Below are positions 12,101 to 23,026 of a stretch of DNA of 64,000 nucleotides, in pieces. Origin of the DNA: Siderastrea siderea. Taxonomy: Eukaryota > Cnidaria > Anthozoa > Scleractinia > Rhizangiidae. Location of the stretch: assembly GCA_964030785.1 (NCBI GenBank), contig OZ034967.1, positions 49,567,533-49,631,532 on the forward strand, written 5' to 3'. The notes under the pieces are model-generated. The model was not told the DNA's origin. It searched no databases and saw only the letters and a program-made list of their open reading frames with translations. The position numbers and the translations under genes are program-made. Position 1 is the first letter of the stretch, and each line of letters starts with the position of its first letter.

Positions 12101-12428
12101 GCGAAGCAGTTGTCGGTTGTAGCTATTTTATCCCAAAAGCTTCCGAAAACAGTTTTGTGCGTTCCTCAAAGCGCCTAACTTTATCTAGGCTTACTTCGCA
12201 TCCGCAAAACTTATGCCGGCATAATTTAATTAAAGCATGTTTGGCGTTTCTTTGTTTTGAATCTTGATGGTCTCTAGTTAGAGAACGAAATATAACAGTT
12301 ATTTGAAAAACTATAAGGGAAGCAGTTGTCGGTTTAAACCTATTATATCTGAAAAGCTTCTAAAAACAGTTCTGTGCATTTTTTAAAAGCGCTCGAATTT
12401 CAGACAATTTGCAGCCGCAAAACTTATG
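12101..12428. repeat. Two-copy degenerate tandem repeat
   Basis: Units at 12101-12214 and 12317-12428 share GAAGCAGTTGTCGGTT, AAAAGCTTC and GCCGCAAAACTTATG-like blocks in the same order, with period near 215 bases. No coding content. Confidence 0.55.
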
Positions 12429-13805
12429 TCACAGAGTTAAGAATGTTCATGTTGATGAGGGCCGTTTGTATATCAAATTTCAACTTGCTTATGCAAATTA
12501 GTCCATGTTTACAAAACATTGCTTCTTAAATCCCACTGTTACTTAAAACAGATAGAATAATCAACAAAAAGCTTTTCCAACCAAAACTTTTATTCAAATA
12601 AGCAATATATTTGCTTTAGATGACGAGCATCCCCGTGCCTTTCTCATGGGAGTGTGCCCCCCGGGTATTTTATGTGGTCACTATGTACACCAATCAGATT
12701 GAGGCTACTATGCTAAGAGTACATTCTGCTATGAAAAAGCTGGTTATAATCTGCTTATTGAAGCTGAAGGTCATGGCAAGGTTGAACTAATCCATGTTGA
12801 ATGTACATGGGAATGGATAAGATCAGTGCAAATGTGCTTTTCTACTTTTTCCTCTTGAATATTATATTTTGAGTTAAGGCTTGGTGTGGTGGAATTGATG
12901 GTAATTTCCAAAAACTATTGTTAGGGCAGGTAAAGTTGAACTTTGTCGTGGCCAATGGTGGAACGTGACAAAAACAACCTCATTCCAAAAATAGACTTGT
13001 TGACGAGAAACTGTAATTTAATTTGTTCTTTTATGATTTGAGTTATGAAACAGCTGTTTTGGTTGTGTATCTTTGAACAAGATGTTGATTGAAAAGATCG
13101 TATATGTGCCTGATGTGGATAATTTTGATTTTACTTTGCAAGGTTTTTGAAAAAGCTTTGTTTGGTACTTTGAAATTTATAGCGATGTGTTTAAGATAAT
13201 TTAATTAATTGTGAAGAAGTTAACCTTCAGTCGGAGTAGAGCGTGAATTTACATAGAGTAATTGGAGGCTCAGTGAAGACTGTGCTTGTGGATATGAACT
13301 TCCATGGGTAACATTGTGTTGAGCACCTTTATGGCTAATTTTGACCAATTTTGGCTAATTTTGAGGCATGTGTGATTTGTAGTCCATGTGATAGGCGCGT
13401 GAAACAAACGTCAGTATAATCTCGAAGCGTTTAGTGTCTCCAATTTGCATAAATTAGTTTGTTCATTCAAGCGTGTCTGTAGGTTTTAAAACCTGTTTTC
13501 TCTGCCCACAATGAGGTAAAGTTTTAGTTTACGACATTGTGTCCATGATTGGTATTGGTCATATCCACAGATTTTCCAGCTCTAAAAAAAATTGATTTCT
13601 TTCTTGGTTTTATCATATACAGGAACATAGGGCAAGAAAATTTGTTTCTAAAAGGACCTTTGTTCTCTTTCGGTCTTCAATTTGCAAAAACATGTTTGTG
13701 CAACTGGGAGTGCCAGTGGCTGTCCTCTCCTCAAATTATTATGTAATACACTTGTTTCGTTCACCTCTTGTGACCGCGATTTATATTGTTCAGTAATATG
13801 TGGAC

Positions 13806-14264
13806 AATTGAAGGGCTCCGTGGAAAAAGGGCGTAAGTGATAATTTGAGGTTACCATGGAAATTGGTGCTATTTAGCTGAACATAAGCGCTCAGGCTGTT
13901 GTGCATTTATTTCTTGACCTGAGATCTAAAATTCCAAGAGTTAGCGTATTACTTTTGCGTAAAAAGTTCTGTTAAAGTGAACTCACTCGAGTGAAGCGTA
14001 AATGATGATTTTTGTTCTCTGTCTGAACTAAAACAAAAGAATTCAACCTAGAATCCACGGTCCCGTTGTTTTCTTTGTGTCAGTTTTAAGCAAAAGTAAT
14101 ACGCTAATTCTTCGAATTGAAGCTCTCAGGTCAAGAAATAAATACACAGCAATGTTCCTTACACAAAGACGAGCCTGTGTACCAATGTTCAGCTAAATAG
14201 CACCAATTTAGATTTTCAAACTATAATCATCACTTGCGCCCTTTTTCCACCGGGCCCTTCAATT
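13806..14264. mobile_element. Foldback / MITE with long terminal inverted repeats
   Basis: The left arm from 13806 (AATTGAAGGGCTCCGTGGAA, then AAAGGGCGTAAGTGAT and GGTGCTATTTAGCTGAACAT) is matched in reverse complement by the right arm ending 14264. The arms are about 160-170 bases each and imperfect, around a unique centre. No transposase. No clear target duplication was found. Confidence 0.65.
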
Positions 14265-15653
14265 ATTAGTTGACGTTAATTGAGGTTTCAGTTTTAGATT
14301 TAATTTGAAATTTTTAAGCAGCTGTTTTGTTCTAGTGTCAGTTTGACTTTTCTACTTGTGGCCTACTAGCCCATTGATTGCTCTATCTCCCAATTTTGGT
14401 TCGACTGGGTTTTAAGCAAGATTTTGTTTTGCATTCCAAGGGTATTGCTAAGTATAAGATAAAGCTGTTTTCAAAACAGTTACCTTCCATCAGCATTCAT
14501 ATGACCAGCACGTGAGTTGAGATGAGCGCAATGCAACAATATGCACTCAGTGTACTATAGTGGTGGGGGAAATACTTACAAGAATGATCGTTTGCATTGT
14601 TTTGTCCTCAGGTTGTCTTAAAAATCGCAAATAAGCTAGAATGAGACTTGTCATTTCAACATAGGTGAAGCACGCAATGTGTGCCAATGTTCTTGTGTGC
14701 ATGCGCATAGTGCATTTAATTTTTACAGACCATTCACATGACTTCATTAGGACCGATTAATCGAAATTTGAGTGGCTTTGCGAACAAAACTGCGTAAAAC
14801 ATAGACTCATCTGGATCAAACGATTGGTTAAACAATTTTTAAAAAAGCAGATCAACATTTAAAAACATCATCTATCATACTGTAGTTTTTACGCAAGGCT
14901 TGTAAAACCTATTTAGGTCCGCGGTTCGGTTTAAATTTGTGGAGAAACTGAAGCTTGTCAAAATGTGACTGACAGAATGTTTCCAAACATTTCCCAACAT
15001 TTATTGAAATTCTCAATTTGGAGTTCATAGGAAAAGCCGACAGCTCAGAAGAACGTAATCTTATTGACTGATCACTACTGGAAATTGACTGCATCATTTG
15101 TGATCTTATTGGTTCCTGAGGTTTCTTTTCTTACATTACAGCATGATGGCAATATGGCGGCTCTAAAGAGTCGGTATCCCCAAAAATTCCAAAAATGCAG
15201 ACCCAAAATGGTGAAACCTGTCCAAATAAAATGACTTTCTTGTTTGACATATTTTATTCCTATGTTTGCACTTACACAATACTTGAGGTTTGTCCTTTCT
15301 CTTTAACACTATTGTGGGTCTTTCTCATCATTTGGAATGAATCGATCGCATACTCTTCCTAACCAGAATTCAAGATCTATGATTGAACTTTGGGAAATGT
15401 GAATGTCTCTTTTGCAATCATGCATCAAGTACTTTCTCATTCATGACTGAAAACAATGTTTCTTCGCAAACTACCCCCAGAAATGTTTATTGAACAGATT
15501 CATAGCCTCTCCAAGACTGAGAACAAAGGGCTATTGTTTAAATCTTAATGGGCTAATTTGATACGATTTTTCCTTATTTCCCACCATTTCCCCCTTCAAT
15601 TCTTACTTAATTCTCATACGAGAATTGCTGTTGTTGCCGCTGTTTATCCTCAG

Positions 15654-15880
15654 GCATCAAAGCTAGAGCTTCTCAAAAGCGAGTCATTTCAGTTTGGAGT
15701 GATTTCAGAAAGCAAATGCACCATTTCCATGGTAGAAGATGGTACAGAAGCTGGAGAAGTGGTTGACAAAGTTGTGCATGGGAATGGCCAGGAATTAAAT
15801 GAAGCAGAGGAAAGGGCTCCACCAGTGGAATTTGTGCTTATAGAGCATCTGAATGGTGCTAAATCTTCTTGCTCCATTAG
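15654..15880 (+). CDS. Exon: acidic linker before the ubiquitin-like domain
   Basis: A 227-nt exon with acceptor gtttatcctcag and donor ATTAG|gtaaga; enters in phase 0 and leaves in phase 2. It codes ASKLELLKSESFQFGVISES, an acidic stretch rich in Glu/Asp, and ends with PPVEFVLIEHLNGAKSSCSI. The last part may be the first strand of the following domain. No family recognised. The phase-2 exit is matched by the single-base entry of the next exon at 16582, which is good support for splicing between them. Confidence 0.65.
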
Positions 15881-15962
15881 GTAAGATATCTTCAATCTAA
15901 TCAGGCAGCTGTTACCTGGACATAGCGATCAACTGGGCATCCTACAGGTGTTTTCTCCCATA

Positions 15963-16203
15963 GTAGCAGTAGCAGCAGCAGCAGCAGCAGTAGTAGTAGT
16001 CGTCGTCGTCGTCGTCGTTGTCATCGTGGTGGTGGTGGTGGTGGTGGTGGTAGTAGCAGTAGTGGTAGTGGCAGCAGCAGTAGTAGTAGTAGTGGTGGTG
16101 GTGGAGGTGGTGGTGGTGGCAGCGGCGGCGGTAGTAGTAGTAGTATTCGTAGCAGTAGCAGCAGCAAAAACAGTAGGAGTAGAAGTAGTAGTAGTCATTG
16201 TTG
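15963..16203. repeat. Compound trinucleotide microsatellite
   Basis: About 240 bases of AGC, AGT, GTC, GTG and GGC triplet runs, about 80 bases into the intron after the exon ending at 15880. All frames stay open across it, producing meaningless poly-Val, poly-Ala, poly-Thr and poly-Tyr/His ORFs on both strands. Confidence 0.95.
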
Positions 16204-16581
16204 TTGTCATTGTCATCATCGTAGTGGGTCACCATTTTATGACTGCTTTCCTTGAGAAAAAAGTCTTGAAAATGACTGTTATCTTTACCATAGTTACTCG
16301 AGGGACTGGTTGTGAAACTTTGCAAGTTTCAAAGGCCTTAACAAAGGTGCTGCAATTTATGTTGAAAGTACTACGACAGTGCACAATCTTTTGTTTCACG
16401 TTCGCACACTATGGCTGAATGACTTAACAGTGACATTCTTATTGGTTAGTTGCTCATGCAAAATTCAAAACCTATTGTTGTTTGTGCACCGTCAAGGCTA
16501 AAAACGGGAAGAAAAACATAAAACAAAGGACTTAGCTGAGCTTCATAACCATATTCTTTTATTAACTATGTCTTTACACAG

Positions 16582-16735
16582 CTCACACACCCAGGTCATC
16601 ATTGACCATGACTACCTTGGTCCACTGTGCTTACAGTTTACCAGCCCTCCAACAGTTGCTGATGTGAAAAATGAGCTGTTGATGAGGACTGGACTTCCAG
16701 TTAAAGACCAGTTACTTTACTGCAATGGCAAAAAG
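16582..16735 (+). CDS. Exon: ubiquitin-like domain, first part
   Basis: A 154-nt exon with acceptor ctttacacag and donor AAAAAG|gtaatg; enters in phase 2 and leaves in phase 0. It codes SHTQVIIDHDYLGPLCLQFT, then SPPTVADVKNELLMRTGLPV and KDQLLYCNGKK. The order strand - strand - helix (TVADVKNELLMRTGLP) - KDQLLYCNGK follows the ubiquitin fold, where helix 1 is followed by the 'x-x-Q-x-L-x-x-x-G-K-x-L' strand. The following exon supplies the rest. Ubiquitin-like domains act as protein-interaction modules or modifiers; as an internal domain this one most likely mediates binding. Confidence 0.7.
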
Positions 16736-18276
16736 GTAATGCTGAATGAAAAGGTTAAAGTGCATTTGAAATGAATTTTTTTCATATTTCTTATTAACCT
16801 ACTTTATTATAAATCAGATAGCGACTTTGGTCTTCATTTTCAGTTCAGACTTTGCATCTTTAAAATATAGTTTAAACCTTAAAGGACATAAACAAAATGA
16901 TCTTATTACATTACATCTGTGACACTGAAATAACGGAATCAAACATGTGAGAATAATGGAAAAGAGAGAAGTGCAGAAGAAGAAAAGGGGAGTTTATTGT
17001 TTGGCTGGGGCCTGGAATGACATTTGCTGTAAGAAAGACACTTTTGCCCCTGGTAGGTCCTTGCACTATTTTCACCAGGAAGTAAATTAGAAGTGGGCAC
17101 ATGAAGGCCTTTCAAACTGATACATTTTTAATCGAGACTGCTATGCTGCACTAGCTAATTTCTGCAAGTAAAACAGAAATGCCAAATGAAGTTTTTGTTT
17201 AGCATGAGCTTTTCTGGTGATAAAGTGGTCTACAGCATCCTAGGGTTAATTTAGATCGCAGTGGTTTGAACTTTTGAAGAAGAATTAAAAAGTCTTGCAG
17301 ACATTTTTTGCCATTTATGTAAAAGTTTTGTCAATGAATAATTCTAAAAATTGACAAAGACGGAGACAAATTTGGAGAAGAATTGCATGTTAAGTGACTA
17401 ATAATAACTAGCTGGTTACCGTGAACAATTCACCACTCATCAACACGATTAGACTTTCCCAAGTCCTTTAATTTCCTTTCAGGTCAGTATGCCTCTCGCG
17501 ACTTTGTCGCTTGCTCGATCGCTTCACAACCTCATTGAAGCTCGCTTCGCTCACTTTATTCGCAAAACCCAGGGCAAGTTAATGTTAATAGAAGAGGTCG
17601 ACTTGGAGCAAGTCTACAACACGATGTTTTGAAAGCCGACACAAATTTGCATAGGCGGTTGAAATTAGTCGCACATGAAAACCGACACCAATTTGCATAA
17701 GCGGTTGAAATTAGTCACACATCAACAGACATGGTGCGTTTTTCGCTTGCTGAGAGAAACGGGTGCCTTTTCTGGAAATTCCTCAAAGTGGATCTTTTTG
17801 ATTTAAAACCAAATTTGGCACGTCCTTGCCAGGAAAAGAAATGGTGTGGTTTTGGCTCTCTGTAACTTAGCCATTTTTCCGTGATGGGTGGACAACAGTT
17901 AATTCATCGCGTATTATAATGTAGGTGATAGTGGCACATTTCTCTAGCACTTTTTCCAGCAGATCAAAGGCGCTTTACAATCTTTAGAAAATATTTAAGA
18001 AATAACTTTTAAAAAGTACATTAAAAACAACCCGAATAATCTGTTAGTGAAGACAATTAAATAATAGCACACTCAGTTCACACAAAACAAAACAAGTGAA
18101 ATTTGAAACTTTTAGCTGTAATACACAGCGATTTCATAACACATCTTGGCAATATTCCCTGAATATTCTAATATTCCACAAAAGATATCCGTCATTGAAA
18201 TTCTGATGCCTGTACTGGAGCAATTTGTTTGATAAAACACGGTGTCATCCCAAGCTAATTTTCACAGTGAAACATA
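16736..18276. other. Intron, no gene; small tandem repeat
   Basis: No exon recognised. Two copies of a roughly 45-base unit (CCGACACAAATTTGCATAGG and onwards) lie at 17637-17724. A region around 17930-18060 (GGCGCTTTACAATC) resembles a dispersed repeat also hinted at near 49825. Confidence 0.5.
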
Positions 18277-18785
18277 TGTTGTAGTACAATTTTTTCCTTT
18301 GGTACAATTTTTTCTGAACTGGTACAGAATATATTGAACTGGTACAAAATATTTTAAACCAGTCCCATTTATCTAACATTCTAAAAAGGGATTTAATTTA
18401 TTTGGGGTGTGGATAAAGAAAAGGGGCATGGTATTTTTGCGGGGGATGATTAATTATAAAAAAAATTTAAAAAGAAAGTTTTAAAGCAAAAAGTCTCATT
18501 CCTGCTTGAATTACTTTTTCCCTATGCTTGCCTCATTTCCCTATCCTTCCTCCTACCCTTCCACTTGTACTTACCTCAGATTACCTTCTCAGAAGCCACA
18601 CACCATGGTACATTCCTTTTTTTTTTCTTTTTTTACACCGTACCTACTAGGATTTGAACCACGTACCTTTGGATATTACTAACTTACCAGTCCGTCATCT
18701 TATCCATTGAGCCACCACTGATTTCGTTGGAAAATCATATTTAAATTGCATTAAAATTCTTGCTGCAGTCCCTAGGCTCCTCTCG

Positions 18786-20311
18786 TTGTACCTAATTATG
18801 CACACATGCGCAGAACTTACCAATTCAGACTTCGCTGAAATTAACATCCCTTCAACCCTTCAAACAATCATGGAGTGTGTGTCAAAAGAAGCATTCTACA
18901 AAGAATTAGAGACCTATAAACAGAACCAGAAACGCAATTCTTCACAAATAACTCTCTTCATTGAAGACGAATTTTATGACTCGGCCAAAGAGTTCCTAAA
19001 AAGCCAAGCTGAGAACGCTCTCAGTGACTCCAATACAAATCACAATACGACGAAATTAACAAAGTGGCAAGCAACAACACTCAACAGGAAGAAATGGTCG
19101 TACCATCAAGGAAAAATCTTAACCACCGAGCAAAAGGTAGTTGTACCCAAGAGTCAACTATACGATGTTCTGACGTTGGCGCATCAAAGGACAGCACATA
19201 GAGGCAGACAAATAAGTCAAAGTGGATTAACGAGAATTATTCTGAAGTGAATGTACGAGTTGTGAACCTATTTGTAAGTTTGTGCCAAATTCATCAAGAG
19301 CAGAAGACCATTACAAGCCACGTTAAGATGGTAACCAAGCCACTTCAATCTCCAGAATTCCTGTCACTGATTGAAATCGATCTCATGGACTTTCGAAATA
19401 CCCCCTGTGACTGCAAGAACGTGCATACTTGGGCGATGAACATAATTGATCATCACACAAAGTTCGTGACAGTTGTGCCCTTACAACAAAAAACAGCTGA
19501 TGAAGTATTAAAAAGCCTCCGAGAGTACTGTTACACCTACGGATTTCCAAAGAAAGTAATCACAGACAATGGGGGAGAGTTCCAAAACAAGAAGTTGAAG
19601 ATGTTTTGCAACGATAACGGCATCGAGTTATCACATGGCGCACCTCGGACACCGACAACCCAAGGGCTAACTGAGAGAAGCAACCTATCTTGGAAACAAG
19701 ACATGAGGTCACTGATAGTGAGCACAGCAGACAAAAAACATCAAGAAATGGTGCCAGTACACGAGAGAGGCCTCATACACCAGAAACATCTCATACCACC
19801 GAGCCATCAAAGTCTCCCCTTACGAAGCTGTATACGGAATAAAACCTCACAGGGAAAGCTAAATGAACAGAGCAAAGAAAGCCAATCTGAACAAGAAGAA
19901 AACGATTTGGAAGAAAGCAATGAAAAAAGTTCACAACCACAACAAGATGAAGACCAACCAAGAAACCGACAAAAAATAATAGAAAACCAAACAAAATACA
20001 ACGCAGCCATGGTGAACCAAACAAAGAGAAAGCAAGAGAAAAAACAGCCCAAGTTCAAAGTAGCTGATATGGTGGCAGTAAAAATTGACAAAGTCGACAA
20101 AACAAGCCCGCTGCACCCCAACATGTTACTGGGAAAAATAACCTCAATTGAAGAAAGTGGTTTTGTGCAAATAGTAACTCAGTATGGGAAAATAAACACT
20201 CTGATTTCTCCTTCACGATTATATCCCTGTTCAGTCACTACTGTGCAATTAAACTATTCAACTGAAATATCTTTCACAGCAGCCTGTAAAAAAGCAAGTG
20301 GGTTTTCATAG
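18786..20311 (+). pseudogene. Ginger transposase (rve integrase), frameshifted
   Basis: Two overlapping frames (18786-19250 and 19247-20311) together hold the expected order. First comes a His-rich zinc-binding region (LAHQRTAHRG, then SLCQIHQ, with His where a second Cys is usual). Next is the rve catalytic core with Asp in IEIDLMDF, Asp in VITDNGGEF and Glu in GLTERSN, 35 residues after the second Asp (DD35E). A basic linker and a C-terminal beta-rich domain (KFKVADMVAVKIDKVDKTSP) follow. One frameshift near 19200, between the zinc-binding His pair and the Cys, separates the two halves, so this copy is probably inactive. The catalytic triad itself is intact. The core resembles KRBA2/GIN-type integrase domains. 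Confidence 0.85.
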
Positions 20312-20640
20312 AAATAGTACTCCAAATAATTTTAATGTTTATTCTTCACAAAAAAACAACAGATCATGATTATCTACAAAAAGACAACAATATGACAACA
20401 TTATGAACAATTGTAACTTTATTGTAAAATGATTTAAGTACTTTACAGTAAATCACAAAATGACTACCATAAGATAATCACTACTTACAAATAATGCCAA
20501 TGCGGAGACAGTATCAGAGAAAAAAGCAAGTTTATTCACACAGAAGTCCTACATGAGCAGCCGAAAAATAAAGACAAAAGTGTCGATGTGTTTTAAATTG
20601 AAGCTCACTGGCAATCAGCTGTAACCCAAACTCTTCCCTA

Positions 20641-20678
20641 ACCCCAACCCTAACCCTAACCCTAACCCTAACCCTTCC
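20641..20678. repeat. Interstitial telomere-like (CCCTAA)n array
   Basis: About five uninterrupted CCCTAA units with degenerate copies on each side (to about 20755), i.e. the metazoan TTAGGG telomere repeat in reverse orientation. It lies inside the Ginger element near its 3' end. Confidence 0.85.
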
Positions 20679-21325
20679 CTAACCCAGTTACATGTACCCT
20701 TTCCATAACTGGAACCCTAACACTGTCCTTCCTTACCCTAACACTAACCCTAGGCTCAGGTTTATGAAAAGTAACCAGGGATGATTGTCAATGAAAACTA
20801 ACCACAGTAGAACTAAAGCTTATTCATGGCAGACAAGTGCTCCAAAAAATAAATTAATATTGTAAGTTAACAACAAACTGTACTATGAAATTAAAAATTG
20901 GACTAGCACAAAATATTTTGTACCAGTTTAATATATTCTGTACTGGTACAAAAACAAATTGTACCAAAGTACAAATTGAACTACAACACATACACACTCT
21001 ATATGATGTGATCAAAGGCTGCATGGCTTTCACTTAGACTACATTTTCAGTTAAGAATTCATGACAACAGCTCCAACAAAAAATTAATTAATTAATTAAA
21101 AACAAAAGGTGAAAGTGCATGTTTTAGGTGGCTTGGTGAATATGCAGAACAGTGACTTAATTCTTAACAATTCTGTTCTCATGGATGTTTGTATTTGTTG
21201 GTCTAGTTGACTTAGCACCACTGAGGATGTTGTATTTGCATTGAGTGCTGTGCCTGTTTCTGTACCTGTTTGGCTCATTTGGCTCTAGCTTCAATCTTAG
21301 ATGTGTGATGAATTTCTTTTAACAG

Positions 21326-21416
21326 CTGTGTGACAATCTAAACTTAAGATGTCTTCTTAAGGACAAACAAGAGAGCCTGACGCTAGTACTGTCTGTGGGT
21401 ACTCTCAAAGGTGGAG
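21326..21416 (+). CDS. Exon: ubiquitin-like domain, second part
   Basis: A 91-nt exon with acceptor tttcttttaacag and donor GGAG|gtaaga; phase 0 in, phase 1 out. It reads LCDNLNLRCLLKDKQESLTL, then VLSVGTLKGG. This completes a ubiquitin fold begun in the previous exon: a 'L-x-D-x-x-x-L' turn, then the last strand (SLTLVLSVGTLKGG) matching the ubiquitin C-terminal strand. It happens to end in glycines, but the gene continues, so there is no free di-glycine tail. Entry phase agrees with the donor at 16735 across the Ginger-containing intron. Confidence 0.7.
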
Positions 21417-21669
21417 GTAAGATTGTTGTCGCTAACTTTCAAACACTATTTTATTTTAACTCACGTTCCTTGGGGTGGAGTGAAGTGATTATGTTGAGCA
21501 AGTAACTGGAGTGAACAAGTGAATGAATGGATATGCCAGTCGAGTTGATGGATTTAGTGGTGTCATGTAGAATAATGGAGTCGTAGCCTTTAAGGCTGCG
21601 CATGTAATTTATATACACAAATACATTTAACAACGTTTGTTACTTTCAAAATTTTCTTGTTCTTGCTAG

Positions 21670-21744
21670 TATTATTCCCAACAAAAGCCTCACATGAAGA
21701 TGCAACTGGAAGTAATGAAAATCCATCTGCTTCACAAGAAGGAT
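21670..21744 (+). CDS. Exon: acidic linker cassette 1
   Basis: A 75-nt phase 1-1 exon with acceptor ttcttgttcttgctag and donor GGAT|gtaagc. It reads LFPTKASHEDATGSNENPSA, then SQEG, acidic and probably disordered. It is clearly related to the exon at 34217-34285 in sequence (x-L-x-P-x-K-A-x-x-E-x-A-x-G-x-x-E, ending AxSQE), phase and preceding intron (TTCTTGTTCTTGCTA), so the two arose by exon duplication. Confidence 0.65.
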
Positions 21745-23026
21745 GTAAGCAATTAGTTAATAATATAACATTGTGAACGAATGTTGCAAGTATGGGCGAC
21801 ATTGTAAGTTAGGCAGGGTTGCACTTGGCAAATTTTTGCAGAAGTTTATTGACTTGGGGGTCGAAATCTGTCAACAGCGTAATTTCCTAGTGCGACCCTA
21901 ACTTTTCCGGTTCCCAAAAACTTTGAAAATGGTCAAAAACATGAAAGATGCCGTAGTGCTTGGGTGGGGCAGGCAGATTTTCGAAAAATCGACCTGAACA
22001 ATAGGAATCACAGTGGAAACTGTCAAAGCTTGTCAATGGAAGAATAAACAAAATATTTACAACACAAATAAGCATGCATCTCCTTCAGTTCGCACCCAGC
22101 ACTTGTTTAAAATAAGGCTAAATATAGTATTTGTTATGTTTAGCTGTTCGCAAAAGAATTGCTGTGGTACCGTTGGATCGTTAAAGTCGAAATCAAACCA
22201 TGATCACACAGGACAAGGATCTGCCCAGGAATAATATTCGTTTCTTTTATACAACATGCTCAACAAGGAAAGCTGTTGCCAGTTTTTTGAAGAATAAGAA
22301 TTATATAATAATAGCCACACGTTCAATTCAACAAGACGCAATTTGGGTTTTCACTCTTGTGTGCCACTAGTATACTTTAGATGTATTCGAGAACAATTAT
22401 CTCCCGTGAGTGCAACCCTGCAACAACTGCAAAAATTTTGCTTTCTGGTAGAGGTTTCAAAGTTTTTCCCTCGCTTTTGCCAGAAATTTTGAAAACTTTG
22501 CTCTAGTGCAACTCATGCCTTAAGGAGGCTCGCAACAGTTTCTTTTGGACTTGGACTGTATCTTCTGAAATCAAAATTTTGCACAAAAGACAAACTTTGA
22601 TTTCCTTGATAGTACAACATCTTTTCAACATATGACTAAAGTTTATTTTCTCAATGGCTTCCTAGCAACAGCTGTCACCATAGCAGTGGTAATGGACGTC
22701 TACTCATTTTAAATTATGTTGACTATCTCGACATTTAATCAGACGCTGTAACACGATGGTAAGCCACCACCTTACCAGCGACAGTTGATAGGGCAGAAAT
22801 TTGAATGAAACATCGCCAGGGCAAGGCCGTGTGATTCGATCAGTTACTATGAATCACCAAAGAATCGGCCAGAACAAGTGGTTGAACTACTCAACCTACA
22901 CAACTTGTGTGCGAACTTAGAGAAAAATCTCTGAGACTGTTTTCAAGTAAATTATGAATCATTTCGTTAAAATAGTTTTGGCCTTGTGAAATCTCCGTAG
23001 ACATTGTGAATAAGAAATGAACATTA

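Larger units (their letters stand above)
10011..15653. other. Intron with dispersed, tandem and foldback repeats
   Basis: No exon recognised between the donor at 10011 and the acceptor at 15652-15653. It contains a dispersed repeat (10211-10860), a degenerate tandem repeat (12101-12428) and a foldback element (13806-14264), listed separately. The minus ORFs at 11059-11497 show no domain and overlap CCGT-rich simple sequence. Confidence 0.5.
18277..20988 (+). mobile_element. Ginger-type DNA transposon, 2.7 kb
   Basis: Inverted termini of about 90 bases: the left end starts TGTTGTAGTACAATTTTTTC and is mirrored by the right end finishing ...GAACTACAACA. Both are flanked by CATA (18273-18276 and 20989-20992), a 4-bp target-site duplication. 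Ginger elements are known for TIRs starting TGTNR, 4-5 bp duplications and a retrovirus/Gypsy-like rve integrase as transposase. All three hold here; the transposase is at 18786-20311. The element sits in the intron that separates the two Ubl exons. It also carries a telomere-like array and a degenerate tRNA-like patch (18640-18718, minus). Confidence 0.9.

Noticed and set aside
15929..16418. Long ORFs on both strands rich in Val, Ala, Thr, Tyr, Cys and His
   Set aside because: They are translations of the trinucleotide microsatellite 15963-16203, open in every frame.
18640..18718. tRNA gene on the minus strand
   Set aside because: A and B boxes are visible (GGCTCAATGGATAAG, GGTTCAAATCC) but acceptor arms do not pair and it lies within the Ginger element; degenerate tRNA-like sequence only.
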